Source: a virus. From it: a stretch of 58,109 nt of DNA. A program made the position numbers and the translations under genes. Location of the stretch: IMG/VR virus record IMGVR_UViG_3300027983_000019, positions 1 to 58,109 of that record. The stretch is one strand, 5' to 3'. Shown here piece after piece: positions 46,771 to 55,859 of the stretch. Every line of letters begins with the position of its first letter. Position 1 is the first letter of the stretch. The notes under the pieces were generated by a model. The model saw only the letters and a list, made by a program, of their open reading frames with translations, ran no database searches and had not been told where the DNA came from.

Positions 46771-47262
46771 CTATTCGAATTCTATGATTTTACTCCTAAC
46801 GTGACCATTTATTTCGGTTATTATAAAAAAGAAATAAGTTTTTCCGTACTGAACAAATGATGTAAACATGTATCCCTTGTCTTTTTTTAACATTTTTCGT
46901 ATATATGGGTCTCGTTGAATTGCGTCCCAATATATATTTTCATCCTCAGAATATTTATTATCAATATTAAAAATAATGTGTACTTTGGAACTGTCAATGT
47001 GTTTTACTAATAAATCTTCGAAGTGGTAATCCCACATAATCCCCCTTTCATAGTCACCAGGTATACTATCCCACCGTAATGGGTGTTCCCTATCAGCGTT
47101 TATTGAATTGTGTATCCGATTAGATGTCCCAGTCATAAAGATTAGACTATCCATTCTCGTCGTGTCGGCTGTATTAAACCACATTCTACTATACTCCTCT
47201 ATTTCTTGACCAAAAGATGGTGTTGAGGTTAATAAAATTAATACATAAAGTAACTTTTTCAT
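46771..47262 (-). CDS. Secreted protein
   Basis: 163 residues with a classical signal peptide KKLLYVLILLTSTPSFGQE (signal peptidase I site after FG/Q). Body acidic, unrecognised. Confidence 0.65.
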   Translation of the reverse strand: MKKLLYVLILLTSTPSFGQEIEEYSRMWFNTADTTRMDSLIFMTGTSNRIHNSINADREHPLRWDSIPGDYERGIMWDYHFEDLLVKHIDSSKVHIIFNIDNKYSEDENIYWDAIQRDPYIRKMLKKDKGYMFTSFVQYGKTYFFFIITEINGHVRSKIIEFE

Positions 47263-47284
47263 AATATTTATTGTTATACCTAAT

Positions 47285-47593
47285 TTAAATTTTTATTTCA
47301 GATAAAAAAACTTCAAAGGTCTCAACCGTTCTTTGTGATGGTACACCAAATTTATCAACATAATCCACATAGTCGTAGTTTTTATAAAACCGCCTAACGT
47401 CAACTACTCGATATTCTTTCTTAACACCTTTTTTGAATAGTTCCTTATTTGGGAACCTTTTGTTATACCAAATTTCATCCATCATTGTGTCAAAAAATAT
47501 GATTTCATTTATTGATGGTACACAAGATGTTGGTGTTGTTAAAATATTTTCATCCTCAAGCCAATAGGATATTTCTGTTTTATCTTTACTCAT
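47285..47593 (-). CDS. Hypothetical protein
   Basis: 102 residues, aromatic-rich (VRRFYKNYDYVDYVDKFG). Unknown. Confidence 0.55.
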   Translation of the reverse strand: MSKDKTEISYWLEDENILTTPTSCVPSINEIIFFDTMMDEIWYNKRFPNKELFKKGVKKEYRVVDVRRFYKNYDYVDYVDKFGVPSQRTVETFEVFLSEIKI

Positions 47594-47733
47594 ATTAATT
47601 CATGTTAATTATAAAATGTCCATACTGTGTGATGAAAATGTCTATTTGTTCTAGTTCCGTTGGTTTCATAATGTAATATTAGTTATTATTTTTTAATTAA
47701 ACAAATTTAAATGTGTTTTGTGGTGTTGTTCCT

Positions 47734-48066
47734 TTAGTTAGGGTCATATAATAACCCATCACCATTAGTGTCAATGTGTACTAATTCTAATGTATCGTAA
47801 ACGATAGGTGAATTGGATTGTTTTGATGTCATTCTCGATTGAATTTCTTGTTCATTTTGCCTTGTTGTTTCTGACATTTTATTGTCAAATTTAAGGAAAT
47901 ATGAACCATAAGATTTGTAGTTAGGTCCTCTTTTTGCGTCGGATTCAACTACTTTTTCTGTTCTAAACTTGTAACGATACACATAAACATCTTTACTTTT
48001 TTGACAAGATATTATTGTTAATGTTATAATAACTATAAATACGATTTTTTTAAATGTGTTTTTCAT
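47734..48066 (-). CDS. Lipoprotein
   Basis: 110 residues; signal KKIVFIVIITLTIISCQKS with lipobox IISC. Body acidic at the end (VHIDTNGDGLLYD). Confidence 0.7.
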   Translation of the reverse strand: MKNTFKKIVFIVIITLTIISCQKSKDVYVYRYKFRTEKVVESDAKRGPNYKSYGSYFLKFDNKMSETTRQNEQEIQSRMTSKQSNSPIVYDTLELVHIDTNGDGLLYDPN

Positions 48067-48142
48067 AATGTTTATCTTTTAGTTTGTCTACAAATATACT
48101 TTACTAAATTGGATTGGCAATGATATTTATGATAAAAGTTTT

Positions 48143-48706
48143 ATGAAATTTGATTATATACACAGGTTCTTACCTATAAATGATGAGGTTATACCATTAA
48201 ATGAAGAAGTTATACCCGAAATGACACCTTTTAATGTACCACACTTATATGAAACAATGAGGGGAAATCGATTTATAATTCATTTTCCAGATGTTCTAAA
48301 TATAGAATCGTGGGTTGTGTCATCGATGGTTAGACCAAGTATCACAATGGGATTAAATGGTAGTCATGAATGGGATGAAATGGTGATTAAATTTAGGGAC
48401 CAAATAGGTGTATCAACTTCAAATAGATTATGGGAATTATTTATTGGTGTTACATCACAAACGGAAACACTAACCGTTCACGGTGATTTACTTAACGAAT
48501 ATCGTGATAGATATTCCGATATTAGAGTAAATGGGTTAACATTTAATTTAGAAATGTTAGACCCAAATGGTGTTGTCGTTAGTAAGTGGACAATTAATAA
48601 TTCTGAAATAATTAATTTTGGGTTTGGAGATTTGTCTTACGATGATGGTGGTGTAGTTGAATGTTCTATGACCGTTAAGCCACAGAACGTCCAACTACAT
48701 TTTTAA
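48143..48706 (+). CDS. T4 gp19-like tail-tube family protein
   Basis: 187 residues. GNRFIIHFPDVLNIESWVVS and SSMVRPSITMG (N.F.V…V..V.RPS), then MLDPNGVVVSKWTINNSEII followed by NFGFGDLSYDDGGVVECSMT reproduce the gp19/tail-tube signature (DP.G.V…W.L.g..I…FG.L.Y.ddg…). Only plus-strand gene in a minus-strand block; upstream GATATTTATGATAAAAG. Confidence 0.7.
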   Translation: MKFDYIHRFLPINDEVIPLNEEVIPEMTPFNVPHLYETMRGNRFIIHFPDVLNIESWVVSSMVRPSITMGLNGSHEWDEMVIKFRDQIGVSTSNRLWELFIGVTSQTETLTVHGDLLNEYRDRYSDIRVNGLTFNLEMLDPNGVVVSKWTINNSEIINFGFGDLSYDDGGVVECSMTVKPQNVQLHF

Positions 48707-48999
48707 ACTAAAGTTGATTCTATTAATGTGAATTCATCTTTGTTAATAGCTTTGGAAATCCACCTATTCAATTCAGAACCTTTCATTTCATCGTAGAAAG
48801 TTGTTGTACCTAAATCATCGGATAAGGTATATTGTGGTTGGTCATAAACTGTATCACTCTCAACCACAGTTGGTATTGGGAATTCGTAGACATTTCCATC
48901 TACTTTAACTTTGTAGTAAATGTTTCCAGCTACATATCGACTTAATTTAGCTATTTCTTTTGACTTATATAAGTCTTTCTTTACATCATTAACATTCAT
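48703..48999 (-). CDS. Hypothetical protein
   Basis: 98 residues; YYKVKVDGNVYEFPIPTVVE suggests a small beta-sheet domain. Overlaps the plus-strand gene by four bases. Confidence 0.55.
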   Translation of the reverse strand: MNVNDVKKDLYKSKEIAKLSRYVAGNIYYKVKVDGNVYEFPIPTVVESDTVYDQPQYTLSDDLGTTTFYDEMKGSELNRWISKAINKDEFTLIESTLV

Positions 49000-49015
49000 A
49001 TCATTTAATTTTTAG

Positions 49016-49088
49016 AACCCCCGACTGGATTCAAACCAGTGACCGACGCTTTAGAAAAACGTTGCTCTATTCACTGAGCTACAGGGGC
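49016..49088 (-). tRNA. tRNA-Arg(TCT)
   Basis: 73 bases; acceptor GCCCCTG/CGGGGGT, anticodon arm ACGTT-TTTCTAA-AGCGT, T-arm ACTGGTTTGAATCCAGT. Confidence 0.88.
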
Positions 49089-49100
49089 TTGTTTTTTTAG

Positions 49101-49174
49101 TATTCCCAACGGAATTCGAATCCGTAATCTTCACATTGAAAGTGTGGTGCCTTATCCAATTTGGCCATAGGAAT
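49101..49174 (-). tRNA. tRNA-Glu(TTC)
   Basis: 74 bases; acceptor ATTCCTA/TGGGAAT, anticodon arm CACA-CTTTCAA-TGTG, T-arm ACGGATTCGAATTCCGT. Confidence 0.88.
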
Positions 49175-49188
49175 ATTTAATTTTTAGA

Positions 49189-49369
49189 ACAAAAAAAATC
49201 CGATTATTTCTAATCGGATTTTTTAAAGTTTATATAATACAATATTACTTCATATCCGATGTGAATAAGTCTCTCTTTCTTCTCTTCTCTCTATGTTAGT
49301 AATTATTGTCATTGTTTCTTGTTTTTTATAAGTATACTACAAATATAGTAAAAGTATTCTAATTGTCAA
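49189..49369 (-). promoter_or_regulatory. Attenuator T4: promoter, leader ORF, terminator before Glu-Arg tRNAs
   Basis: Minus strand: TTGAC (49369-49365), 17 bases, TATATTTG (49347-49340); leader ORF 49312-49250; terminator AAATCCGATTA…TAATCGGATTTTTTTT. A copy of ATCGGAT at 49260-49254, in the last leader codons, can pair with the terminator's ATCCGAT. TTCA/TGAA arms flank that copy. Confidence 0.8.
49250..49312 (-). CDS. Leader peptide T4 (20 residues)
   Basis: MTIITNIERREERETYSHRI: four Glu and four Arg, seven of them in a run ERREERE, and the operon downstream holds only tRNA-Glu and tRNA-Arg(TCT). Three Arg codons are AGA, exactly the codon read by the encoded tRNA-Arg. Confidence 0.8.
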   Translation of the reverse strand: MTIITNIERREERETYSHRI

Positions 49370-49388
49370 GTATTATTTTTTTTATTTT

Positions 49389-50507
49389 TTACTCTTGTCC
49401 TTCTTGAATCACCATATTAACAACTTTACTTAATTTCTTTTTCATTTTATCAGCTTTATATTGAAACCTTTTTTCAAAAAATTCAAAGAACTTGATTGGG
49501 TTGTTTTTCACATTTTCGGGTACTTTTTCCATAAACGGGATTTCAATACCCATTTTCTTAAGATGTACTTGTGCATCCCGTATTATTAAATCCCACTGTT
49601 CAATTAATTTACCATATACATTATCACCCATTTCGGATTCAAATTTATCCATAAACTCTTTAGAGTTGAAACCTTTTAACATCTGATAATCTTTCCACGG
49701 TTCACTGGTTTTTAGAAACTTTAATGCTGATTCCTTATCAGTTGCATTGTGTTGTTTCATCGAATAATATAACTGAGGTACCCTAGCGTTAACCTCAAAA
49801 GATAATGAAAGGTACATAATGTGTAAAAATCTATTCCATGTTGGCATATCCGAAATTTTTAGTTTTTGTGGTAATACATTAAGTATAGTCTCTTTACCAA
49901 AACCAATTGTTTTTTTACCACCCAATAATTGTCTATATGTTTGGTATATGTGTGTTAGTTCATGACCAACAACAGGTGTTAATGTGTTGAATAAATTTTT
50001 TTCGTGGTCATTATTTTTTTCACTAATAAATGAAAATGGTATGTTAACGATAAATAATAATTCATTTTTTGGGAATATTGTTGCTTTACCTAATTTTTTT
50101 AATTGTATATTAGCTAAATCATCTGATGTGTAACTTTGTGTTGCCTCAAAATTCTTACCATAATTACCACCCTCAAAGACTACATCAGGTAAAACACACA
50201 ACTCAACAGTTAACTTTGGGTTATATAATGGTAAATTTTTGAATGTTTCGGATTTTAAAAATTCAAACATATCACCATCAAAGTGTATGTCAACCAACAT
50301 ATTAGTAAATTCTTTACCATTAATTTGATAAGCACCCTCATACATTGTGTATTGATTACCTCTCCACTCTATCTCACTACCTTCCCATTTATCTCGACTA
50401 ATAATAACATCAACCGTTGATACCACCATTTCTGATACATAACCAACCCATTTATCTATTGCTGTGGGTACACCCATTATCTCATTTATAAGTTCTTTCT
50501 TTTTCAT
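49389..50507 (-). CDS. Zincin-like metallopeptidase
   Basis: 372 residues. VGHELTHIYQTYRQLLGG holds HExxH, and LSLSFEVNARVPQLYYSMKQ gives the downstream Glu. N-terminus KKKELINEIMGVP contains I-N-E, another possible prohead-protease site. Larger relative of the 7067-7717 protein. Upstream CACATATTTATAAGTGT. Confidence 0.65.
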   Translation of the reverse strand: MKKKELINEIMGVPTAIDKWVGYVSEMVVSTVDVIISRDKWEGSEIEWRGNQYTMYEGAYQINGKEFTNMLVDIHFDGDMFEFLKSETFKNLPLYNPKLTVELCVLPDVVFEGGNYGKNFEATQSYTSDDLANIQLKKLGKATIFPKNELLFIVNIPFSFISEKNNDHEKNLFNTLTPVVGHELTHIYQTYRQLLGGKKTIGFGKETILNVLPQKLKISDMPTWNRFLHIMYLSLSFEVNARVPQLYYSMKQHNATDKESALKFLKTSEPWKDYQMLKGFNSKEFMDKFESEMGDNVYGKLIEQWDLIIRDAQVHLKKMGIEIPFMEKVPENVKNNPIKFFEFFEKRFQYKADKMKKKLSKVVNMVIQEGQE

Positions 50508-50525
50508 ACACTTATAAATATGTGA

Positions 50526-51479
50526 TTACTCCATAGATGTGTTATATTTTAAATTCCTTAACATCTCTTCTTGTTCATTTGATAGTGCATTAGGCATCAC
50601 CCCATCAACTGTGATGAACAAATTACCCCTAACACCTGAACGACCATCCATTAATCCTTTAGCTATTAATCTAAAAACTTTATTAGGTGGACACAATTTA
50701 TCAACCTTTATTTTAACTTTACCATCAAGTGTTATGATTTCTAATTCAGTACCCAACATTAGGTCAATTATATTAACTTTTTCTCTTTTGGTAATGTTAA
50801 GTCCGTCGATTTCAAATAATGGGTGTTTTTTCAATACAATCTTAAAAATAACATCACCATGGTTTGAACCATTTACTTGATTACCGATACCACTCATTAT
50901 AATGTTACCACCCGTCATACCTTTCGGGATGTTAATGGTTACATTTTTAATAGATTTTTTATTACCTGAACCATGACAACCACCACATTGTTTGGTGAAA
51001 ACACTACCCCCACCATTACAGGTATTACAAATGAAACTATGTAGATAATCAGTAAGATAACCCTTACCATGACAATGTGGGCAAACCATAGGTTCCTTAC
51101 CCCCCTTACCTGAACAATCATCACAAGACGTTGATTGGTTAAATGAAACTTCCTTATCAACACCACTAAAGACTTCCTCCAATGTAACCTCAACAACTAA
51201 TTCTATAGGTCTGACACTTCTTTTAGTGAATTGGTTACCAAATCCACCAAACCCACTAAATGGGTTATTATTGAATGGATTACGTCTTTGTTTTTCGGGT
51301 TCTTTTCTTTTACCAGTCAAAATTTCATAAGCTTCATTCACTTTTGACATTTTCTCAACAGCGTCATCGTCTTTGTTGATGTCGGGATGGAATTTTTTTG
51401 ACATTTTTCTATATGCCTTTTTTATATCACCCTCAGATGCATTATTTTTTAAACCTAAAACTTCATAATATTGATTCAT
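50526..51479 (-). CDS. dnaJ: DnaJ/Hsp40 co-chaperone
   Basis: 317 residues from MNQYYEVLGLK; longer in-frame starts exist. J-domain with KKFHPDINKDD (HPD), G/F region (NPFSGFGGFG), four zinc repeats CDDCSGKG, CPHCHGKG, CNTCNGGG, CGGCHGSG, and a substrate-binding C-terminus. Would recruit host DnaK to phage substrates. Confidence 0.93.
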   Translation of the reverse strand: MNQYYEVLGLKNNASEGDIKKAYRKMSKKFHPDINKDDDAVEKMSKVNEAYEILTGKRKEPEKQRRNPFNNNPFSGFGGFGNQFTKRSVRPIELVVEVTLEEVFSGVDKEVSFNQSTSCDDCSGKGGKEPMVCPHCHGKGYLTDYLHSFICNTCNGGGSVFTKQCGGCHGSGNKKSIKNVTINIPKGMTGGNIIMSGIGNQVNGSNHGDVIFKIVLKKHPLFEIDGLNITKREKVNIIDLMLGTELEIITLDGKVKIKVDKLCPPNKVFRLIAKGLMDGRSGVRGNLFITVDGVMPNALSNEQEEMLRNLKYNTSME

Positions 51480-51529
51480 AGTATTAAACTTATTCATATA
51501 GATTTGTAATGTCAATCTATTTATAACAT

Positions 51530-52171
51530 ATGTATCAAATTGTTTTAATGGAAAATAGGGTTAAAGTTAAGGTTCTCCACACTTATGGTAGAGAACGTGA
51601 CGCCATGTATAGATTTAATAAAATTGAATCTGATAATGTGTTTATGTCTAAAAAAACCGTATATAAAGAAAAAGTATTGGTTGATGTGTCGTATGAAGTT
51701 CTTTTACTAAAAACTTATGTGGATGGTGATAAGAATGTTTCGATTAAAAATAAGTTTGGTCATGTTATTCAAATAAAAACCGATGATGGTGATTGGGTTG
51801 TGATGGGTAAAACTGATTATGACATTGAAGAGGTGTTTAATGTTACGGGTGCTAATAGAAAACTTAATGGTAGTGAAATATTAGAACATGTATTATTGAA
51901 TAATACTAAGGAATCCAACATGAAACAAGTGGTTATATTAAACAATAAGGTGGTTGTTGAGGGTCTTAATATATTCATGGTAACATGTAAAAATGTTCAT
52001 GAAGCCACAAGACTTTACAATAAACTGAGGGTTCATTGTTTTGATAAAAATGTTGGTCATGTTGTGTTTTTTGGGACGGTTCCTAAGGAGAACAAAAAAT
52101 CGTGGTATAAAAAAATCCATAATAGGACTGGAACAAACTATAACAGATTATATCGTTCAAGTTCTAGATAA
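51530..52171 (+). CDS. Hypothetical protein
   Basis: 213 residues; two halves with related strands (NRVKVKVLHTYGRERDAMYR and NKVVVEGLNIFMVTCKNVHE…RLYNKL), perhaps a duplicated small alpha/beta domain. Upstream CTATTTATAACAT. Convergent with the next gene by eight bases. Confidence 0.6.
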   Translation: MYQIVLMENRVKVKVLHTYGRERDAMYRFNKIESDNVFMSKKTVYKEKVLVDVSYEVLLLKTYVDGDKNVSIKNKFGHVIQIKTDDGDWVVMGKTDYDIEEVFNVTGANRKLNGSEILEHVLLNNTKESNMKQVVILNNKVVVEGLNIFMVTCKNVHEATRLYNKLRVHCFDKNVGHVVFFGTVPKENKKSWYKKIHNRTGTNYNRLYRSSSR

Positions 52172-52586
52172 ACGAACATCTATCTATATTATATGTTATA
52201 AAATCTAAGTCGTGTTTTAGTAAATAAACCACACCATCAACAACATTAAAACCCTTAACATTTAATAAAACAAATGTTAAATAAATACAAGTGTTTTTAA
52301 TTTCATCAATTTCATCATTATTTATGTTCAAATTATAGAGGTATGCAACAAATGTCATTAACCACGTTAGATTTAATTCCGACGAATAAAATTCAGTCAA
52401 TACTGGATTACCCATTTTAACCCACACAATAGGTAATTGTTTTTCATATTGATTGCGGGTGTATAGGTTAGTGAAGTGTTCAATATGTCGGTCATCAAGT
52501 TTATCTTTTAGGAAATGACTTTTAAGGTCTTTTAACTCGTTATCCAAGGTTAATAAAAATTGTTCATGTTGTTCATCTGTTATCAT
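52164..52586 (-). CDS. Hypothetical helical protein
   Basis: 140 residues, all-alpha pattern. Unknown. Confidence 0.55.
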   Translation of the reverse strand: MITDEQHEQFLLTLDNELKDLKSHFLKDKLDDRHIEHFTNLYTRNQYEKQLPIVWVKMGNPVLTEFYSSELNLTWLMTFVAYLYNLNINNDEIDEIKNTCIYLTFVLLNVKGFNVVDGVVYLLKHDLDFITYNIDRCSFI

Positions 52587-52610
52587 AGTAAAAATATACT
52601 TAAACCTAAT

Positions 52611-53216
52611 TTAGGATTGAAGTATATTTTTAAGAAAACTATCTCTATGTTGTGGTGTGATGCCATGTTCTATAATAGCCTCTCTATGGTTTTTAGTGCC
52701 GTACCCCTTGTTAGTATCCCAACCGTAATTTGGGTGTAGTTCATGTTGTTCTTTCATGTATTCATCACGAGTTACTTTAGCTAAAATAGATGCTGCAGCA
52801 ATAGAATAGTAAGTGTTGTCACCTTTAATAACACACGTATGTGGTGTTTGATTATATTGATTGAAGTAATCCCCATCCACCAATAAGTGATTAGGCTTAA
52901 CTTTTAGATTATCCAATGAATTGTGCATCGCTTTCATAGTCGATTGTAGAATATTATGTTCGTCAATGTACTCGGAACTGATAAACTCGATTGAATAGTC
53001 GATAGCGTGTTCCTTAATCAACTCATAAGCCTCTTTTCGTTTCTTTTCCGAGAGTTTCTTCGAATCCTTAACAATGTCGTAGTCGAAATCGTGTGGAAGG
53101 ATTACAGCTGATGCCACAACGGGTCCAGCTAAACACCCTCTACCCACCTCATCTAGGCCAGCTATATACTTTAAGTGGCCTAAGTGAGGTGGGAAGTTTT
53201 TTAGTTTATTTTTCAT
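52611..53216 (-). CDS. rnhB: Ribonuclease HII
   Basis: 201 residues, normal length. GLDEVGRGCLAGPVVASAVI, KDSKKLSEKKR, HLLVDGDYF and SIAAASILAKVTRDEYM with the D-E-D-D catalytic set; ends with YGTKNHREAI…HRDSF. Removes RNA primers/ribonucleotides. Confidence 0.95.
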   Translation of the reverse strand: MKNKLKNFPPHLGHLKYIAGLDEVGRGCLAGPVVASAVILPHDFDYDIVKDSKKLSEKKRKEAYELIKEHAIDYSIEFISSEYIDEHNILQSTMKAMHNSLDNLKVKPNHLLVDGDYFNQYNQTPHTCVIKGDNTYYSIAAASILAKVTRDEYMKEQHELHPNYGWDTNKGYGTKNHREAIIEHGITPQHRDSFLKNILQS

Positions 53217-53244
53217 AATTTATTTAATGTTTATTTACCAACAC

Positions 53245-53415
53245 TCATTTAGTTCGGTGGTTTAAACAAGTATCTCCGTATATTTCTGTGGGTATCTTCC
53301 CACAAACCCTACATTTAATTACAAAATGTTTATTACCAAATATTCTTGCTAATAATCTTATAATTGGGTTAAAGAATAATACGTTTTCGGGTTTGTTATA
53401 ATACTTTGTTTCCAT
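53245..53415 (-). CDS. Small protein with zinc-knuckle-like pattern
   Basis: 56 residues (METKYYNKPENVLFFNPIIR start). CRVCGKIPTEIYGDTCLNH has a CxxC and later C…H. Intact between rnhB and the next gene; unknown. Confidence 0.55.
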   Translation of the reverse strand: METKYYNKPENVLFFNPIIRLLARIFGNKHFVIKCRVCGKIPTEIYGDTCLNHRTK

Positions 53416-53495
53416 AATTCATTCGTTAACAACTATTTTACCGACCACTCCGAAATTTTAGACTTGATAAATAATTTAAGTTCCACATTTGTTTC

Positions 53496-53732
53496 TTAAT
53501 ATCTCCCATATTTAGCTTTATTTAATTTATCTTTTAAATTTCTAATCTCATCTAAGAGATTTTCATTTATACCATAACTCGTTCCGTATGCCTCAAATTC
53601 TATTTTATTTAAATGACTTAATTCATTAAGTATGTTTATTGCATTTTGCAATGCGATATCTTGTTTTGAGATTATCAAAACTTGGTTTATCGCCACATTG
53701 TTTTCTTCTGTTACTAAATTTGAAATTTCCAT
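53496..53732 (-). CDS. Hypothetical helical protein
   Basis: 78 residues, coiled-coil-like C-terminus (LLDEIRNLKDKLNKAKYG). Confidence 0.55.
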   Translation of the reverse strand: MEISNLVTEENNVAINQVLIISKQDIALQNAINILNELSHLNKIEFEAYGTSYGINENLLDEIRNLKDKLNKAKYGRY

Positions 53733-53823
53733 TTTTTATTGGTTTTTATTATTGATTACTTGTTTACAAATATACAGTATTATGTATTAACAACCTAATA
53801 AAAAATGATTTTTATTATAGTTT

Positions 53824-54030
53824 TCATAATTTATTTAATACCAACGTAAGCTTAAACCGTTTTACCAATTCGGAAAATATCATATCGGTATCTTCGGGCG
53901 TTGGTGGTACACACATTCTATGGCTCTTACCCCCTGTTCTTGCAAGTTCTGTAATTTGTCTTTCTACTTCTTTTATCAAGGTTTCATTACTCATTTCTGA
54001 TTGCAATTCTTTTAATCTTTCTACTGTCAT
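53824..54030 (-). CDS. Hypothetical protein
   Basis: 68 residues; TVERLKELQSEMSNETLIKE helix, then ARTGGKSHRMCVPPTPEDTD. Unknown. Confidence 0.55.
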   Translation of the reverse strand: MTVERLKELQSEMSNETLIKEVERQITELARTGGKSHRMCVPPTPEDTDMIFSELVKRFKLTLVLNKL

Positions 54031-54063
54031 ATTTCTATTATTTAAAGTTTGTAATTCGTACTT

Positions 54064-54816
54064 TTAATTAACATTTGTGGGAGAAAATTTAAAAAGTTTT
54101 TCCACACTCTCCTTACTTCCCCCTATTTTACCGTTCGCACTTAAACTACTTTTAGTTTGTTTTTCCCAAACACATTTAAAGTCATTCGGTGCATTGTATT
54201 CACTTACATAAATTGTATGTCCTTGTTTACTAATACCCCTTACCCAATCCCAAAAATAAATATGATTAAAATCTTTTGACGTTGAATATTGTTTTGTTCC
54301 TTGATATGGGATATCACAATAAACAATACTATTAGGTGGTAACTCTAATTCAGTATAATCAACACTTTTAAACTGACATCCTTTAATCCTTGGAAGTTGT
54401 TTTTCGATATTCCTTATCGCTTCAGCAATGTAGTCTCTAACCGTTCCAATTTTCGTGTTTGATTTTCCTGAATAACCACCATCAAAAAATCTCCCATTTG
54501 CGGAACCCATCCAACCTATCCAACCTATCATAAAATCATCAAATTCTATATTAGTTCCATTGTTATATTCAGTTCTTGCTTTATCATATAAATCTTTTGG
54601 TATTTCATATGGTCGTTCACGATTTTCTAATAAACCATTCCACATGGCAATAAGGTGTTTGTTTTTATCGTTTGCTATTCGACTTCCATCAACATCACAA
54701 ATCATATTCATACCACCAGCAAATGGTTCAACATAACATTGTTCAGGTTTTCTGTCTTTTAAAATAATCGGCAAAATCTCTTTACTAAATCGTGCCTTAC
54801 TTCCCATATATTTCAT
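54064..54816 (-). CDS. dam: DNA adenine N6-methyltransferase (D12 class)
   Basis: 250 residues. KYMGSKARFSKEILP, YVEPFAGGMNM, IANDKN and SIVYCDIPYQGTKQY are D12 motifs; the catalytic DPPY reads DIPY. Helps protect or mark phage DNA, alongside the Mom-like protein. Confidence 0.85.
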   Translation of the reverse strand: MKYMGSKARFSKEILPIILKDRKPEQCYVEPFAGGMNMICDVDGSRIANDKNKHLIAMWNGLLENRERPYEIPKDLYDKARTEYNNGTNIEFDDFMIGWIGWMGSANGRFFDGGYSGKSNTKIGTVRDYIAEAIRNIEKQLPRIKGCQFKSVDYTELELPPNSIVYCDIPYQGTKQYSTSKDFNHIYFWDWVRGISKQGHTIYVSEYNAPNDFKCVWEKQTKSSLSANGKIGGSKESVEKLFKFSPTNVN

Positions 54817-54848
54817 ATTAAAATTATTTTTATTATAGTTTTTTTAAT

Positions 54849-55094
54849 TTATTGATAACCTTCATGTTCAAAATTTAATACGATACCTAATATGTTAATT
54901 TCAAATGGTTCAACTAATTCATCCTTTTCTATTTCCAACTCCTTAACCTTAGCCACCTCTTTCTGTAACTCCCTATGATTTAATATTTCCAAATTGAAAT
55001 TCATTTCGGTTGGTAATATGAATTTACCTTGTTTAACCTCATCCATTTCAATTAGTGAAATAACAAAATCTACATAATTTTTAAGTTTAATCAT
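54849..55094 (-). CDS. Hypothetical protein
   Basis: 81 residues, acidic helical (LQKEVAKVKELEIEKDELVE). Eight-base overlap with the next upstream gene. Confidence 0.55.
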   Translation of the reverse strand: MIKLKNYVDFVISLIEMDEVKQGKFILPTEMNFNLEILNHRELQKEVAKVKELEIEKDELVEPFEINILGIVLNFEHEGYQ

Positions 55095-55290
55095 TTGTAA
55101 ATAATTTAAATAATTTATGGTACCACTTTATTTTTTTTTGTGGTTTATTGGGTTCGTTTTTTATTAGGTCACCCATTCCGTTTTGGACATCGTGAATAAA
55201 TTTTCTTTTGTTAGCGTCAGTTGATAACGCATCTTGTTCCATTTTTCGTCTTTCGTGATTAACGGTCCATTCAATGTTTGGGTCTTCCAT
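55087..55290 (-). CDS. Hypothetical protein
   Basis: 67 residues; basic C-terminus (PQKKIKWYHKLFKLF). Overlaps the HAD gene's end by 20 bases. Confidence 0.5.
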   Translation of the reverse strand: MEDPNIEWTVNHERRKMEQDALSTDANKRKFIHDVQNGMGDLIKNEPNKPQKKIKWYHKLFKLFTND

Positions 55291-55795
55291 CTATTACTTT
55301 ATTTAATTTAAATTTAATATTATCAGTGTGTTCGATATATCTACCCCACCTTTCAAAGACATCAACGTGTTCTTTCCTATCATCCCACATTTCCATCTCT
55401 TTAATAGACGGGTATTTATCAATAATGTCAGCCATATGTCTCATTTTACTATTTTCGGTTAAACCACCCTCTTTAAAAAGGTACATATCGAAAGTGAAAC
55501 CTTTTTTATCTAAAATTTTTCTAACCTGTGGTTCCAACTCTATAACTCTTCCTGTCAATAAAACTTTTAATGTATTTGGGTTTTTTGATTCCTCCATATA
55601 ATCCCTAACAACTTCAGGGTTGGTAGTCATATCGAAAACATCCATATCTAATGACTGTGGTCTTGTCCACCATGATAGAAAAGGCCATTTTTCCTTGTTG
55701 TAATAATCAGCCCATTTTTGTTCATTTCCCTTTGTTTGTATTGGTGAATTAACCATGGTTGAATCAAAGTCAAATATTGCTACTCTACTATACAT
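55271..55795 (-). CDS. HAD-family protein, SAK RNA-repair-like
   Basis: 174 residues. RVAIFDFDSTMVNSPIQTKG (DxD), WADYYNKEKWPFLSWWTRPQ, VLLTGRVIELEPQVRKIL and EMWDDRKEHVDVFERWG match the HAD domain of Swiss-army-knife RNA-repair proteins (FDFD.T.F..P…WW…TGR…DDR..H…F). A phosphatase acting on nucleic-acid ends is plausible. Confidence 0.65.
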   Translation of the reverse strand: MYSRVAIFDFDSTMVNSPIQTKGNEQKWADYYNKEKWPFLSWWTRPQSLDMDVFDMTTNPEVVRDYMEESKNPNTLKVLLTGRVIELEPQVRKILDKKGFTFDMYLFKEGGLTENSKMRHMADIIDKYPSIKEMEMWDDRKEHVDVFERWGRYIEHTDNIKFKLNKVIDGRPKH

Positions 55796-55859
55796 ATATC
55801 ATTGTTTTTACTTTATACTTACAAATATAATAACAATTACTAATAAAGGACACAAAAAA

